Shown piece by piece: positions 62,867 through 64,000 of a DNA stretch of 64,000 nt. The DNA lies in NCBI RefSeq assembly GCF_008039565.1, contig NZ_VDUX01000002.1, positions 248,001-312,000 of the forward strand, read 5' to 3'. Below the pieces are notes generated by a model. It was given only the letters and a program-made list of their open reading frames with translations. It did no database searches and was not told where the DNA came from. The stretch's first letter is position 1. Each line of letters starts with the position of its first letter. A program made the position numbers and the translations under genes. Source of the stretch: Aeromicrobium terrae. Its GTDB lineage: Bacteria; Actinomycetota; Actinomycetes; Propionibacteriales; Nocardioidaceae.

Positions 62867-63979
62867 CTAGTGCGACACCGCAGAACGTACCAGGGGAATG
62901 TCCGCGACCAGACGGTCGATGGCCTGGACGAACGGCGAGCCGGGGTCGACGTCGCGTGGCGCCTCCCCGCGCATCACGGCGAGGTCGAGCGTCGCCACGT
63001 CGCTCGGGACGAACTGCGCCGGTTCCCGGCCGGTGAGCCGGGCGATCGTGTCGGCGACGTCGCGCTCCTTCCAGCCGAGCGTCGGGCGCATCTGGTTGAC
63101 GACCACGATGGGTTCGAGCGTGGTGGTATCTCGCAGGGCGTGCAGCGCGCGGACGAGGCGGGTGAGGCCGACCGGGTCGGCGCGTCCGACCACGACGAGG
63201 ACGTCGGCCTGTCCCAGGACGAGCTCGGCGACCGGGTCGAGCGTGGCACCGAGGTCGACGACGACCAGGTCCGCGGCGGTCCGCAGGTGCCGCAGCACCA
63301 GGTCGAGGGCGCCGGCCCTGATCTGCGTGGCCATGTCGGCGCGCGGGATGCCGCTGAGCAGCCGGAGGCAAGGCTCGACGTCCAGCAGCTGTTCGGCCGT
63401 CTCGGCGACGCGGCCCTGGTTCGCCGCCCGGCAGGCGGCCACGAGACCGCTGACCTCGTCGAGCACGGACAGCATCTGGGCGATCGAACCGCCGGTGGTG
63501 TCCGCGTCGACGAGGACACAGTCCTGGCCCGCGTGGGCCTGGGCCGCGGCGAGCGAGACCGCGACCGTGCTGCGGCCGGGCGCCCCGGTCGGTCCCCAGA
63601 CCGCGACGGTGCGGCCGCGCTGCTCCGGCTCCGGCTCGGCGCGCTCGACCGGCGTGCCCATACGGGCGATGGCGCCCGGGATGTCGGTGGGGTCCGCCCG
63701 CACGGCGATACCCAGCGCCTGGCAGCGGTCGCCGTCCCCGACGCCGACGACCCGGACGCCGGAGCGCTCGAGCCGGAACACGGCGTCGGCGTCCAGGCCG
63801 GGCAGGCCGGCGGCCACGACCGCGGCGTGGGCTCCCGACGACGGGGTGACGGCCAGCAGCTCGGCGACGTCGACGCAGCGCCGGACGAGGCGCAGGTCGG
63901 GCGCGGCCTCGATCTCCCGGATCCCGGCGGACTCCCAGGCGGCGCCGCCGGCGGCGACGAGGACCAGCGTGTCGGTCAC
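62867..63979 (-). CDS. Ssd/CpaE-like MinD/ParA-family ATPase
   Basis: The 370-residue protein starts at GTG 63979 and has a receiver-like N-terminal part (about residues 1-110), then a MinD/ParA fold. The phosphate loop is VWGPTGAPGRSTVAV, with Arg where the Walker A Lys would be. LVDADTTGGSIAQML is the A' region and VVVDLGATLDPVAELVL the Walker B. This matches the Rv3660c (Ssd) group, which sits with Tad genes in mycobacteria and affects septum-site choice. It starts in a GTGA overlap with a gene that extends off the window. Confidence 0.85.
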   Translation of the reverse strand: MTDTLVLVAAGGAAWESAGIREIEAAPDLRLVRRCVDVAELLAVTPSSGAHAAVVAAGLPGLDADAVFRLERSGVRVVGVGDGDRCQALGIAVRADPTDIPGAIARMGTPVERAEPEPEQRGRTVAVWGPTGAPGRSTVAVSLAAAQAHAGQDCVLVDADTTGGSIAQMLSVLDEVSGLVAACRAANQGRVAETAEQLLDVEPCLRLLSGIPRADMATQIRAGALDLVLRHLRTAADLVVVDLGATLDPVAELVLGQADVLVVVGRADPVGLTRLVRALHALRDTTTLEPIVVVNQMRPTLGWKERDVADTIARLTGREPAQFVPSDVATLDLAVMRGEAPRDVDPGSPFVQAIDRLVADIPLVRSAVSH

Positions 63980-64000
63980 GAGACGCGCACCATCGTGACG
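63976..64000 (-). CDS. Fragment of an upstream gene at the window edge
   Basis: A minus-strand frame enters from beyond base 64000 and ends VTMVRVS at a TGA that overlaps the Ssd/CpaE start as GTGA. Only eight codons are visible, so nothing can be said about the product. The overlap pattern supports it being a real gene end. Confidence 0.35.

Overview
The window is one 64 kb piece of a high-GC actinobacterial chromosome. Codon third positions are almost all G or C, many genes start with GTG, and many neighbours overlap by four bases (ATGA or GTGA). Several gene blocks follow the Mycobacterium tuberculosis order, and the tmRNA tag reads ADSNRTDFALAA, a typical actinobacterial tag. The mix of DUF2505, DUF3039, DUF5302, a Tad pilus locus, a single WS/DGAT and no mycolate genes fits Nocardioidaceae (Aeromicrobium or Nocardioides-like). 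That placement is an inference. Nearly all the DNA is coding. No tRNA, rRNA, CRISPR array or transposase was seen.

Region 1 (1-13.8 kb) is housekeeping. After a truncated PfkB kinase, an SRPBCC protein, TrmL, an APC permease and an SGNH hydrolase, there is a minus-strand block clpS-DUF2017 | mec-cysO-cysM-prs-murI-MBL phosphodiesterase-rph-rdgB. This parallels Rv1331-Rv1341 of M. tuberculosis, with an extra, divergent PRPP synthetase. The CysO-dependent cysteine route (Mec, CysO, CysM) is complete here. pncB-pncA (NAD salvage) diverges from clpS.

Region 2 (13.9-29 kb) holds a large secreted amidohydrolase, an SF2 helicase, DUF3039, YqgE, MerR and TetR regulators, a DUF3048 lipoprotein, the giant helicase Lhr with an Nei glycosylase, and a Baeyer-Villiger-type monooxygenase. 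A short GC-rich element occurs eight times between 8.7 and 24.6 kb, always in the same orientation. Three copies lie in frame inside lhr, three are in tandem just before it, and one each forms the C-terminal tail of cysO and part of the tail of mec. This is the most unusual signal in the window.

Region 3 (29-33 kb) has a VKOR-type disulfide generator next to two tandem secreted GH16 hydrolases, then a pterin dehydratase and membrane proteins.

Region 4 (33-47 kb) is the conserved prfB-ftsE-ftsX-M23 peptidase-smpB-ssrA block on the minus strand, interrupted twice. An iron cassette lies between prfB and ftsE: a siderophore ABC transporter with fused permease, then bacterioferritin-associated ferredoxin and bacterioferritin, each unit behind a DtxR/IdeR-like box. 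An amidohydrolase-MFS pair lies between smpB and ssrA.

Region 5 (47-64 kb) has a class III nucleotide cyclase fused to an AAA/TPR regulator, a Tad/Flp pilus locus (cpaF, tadB, tadC, a tiny pilin candidate and three TadE/TadG-type pseudopilins), a secreted Ntn-hydrolase (penicillin-acylase family), a TPM-domain membrane protein, a WS/DGAT protein with an altered catalytic motif, and an Ssd/CpaE-like ATPase at the right edge.
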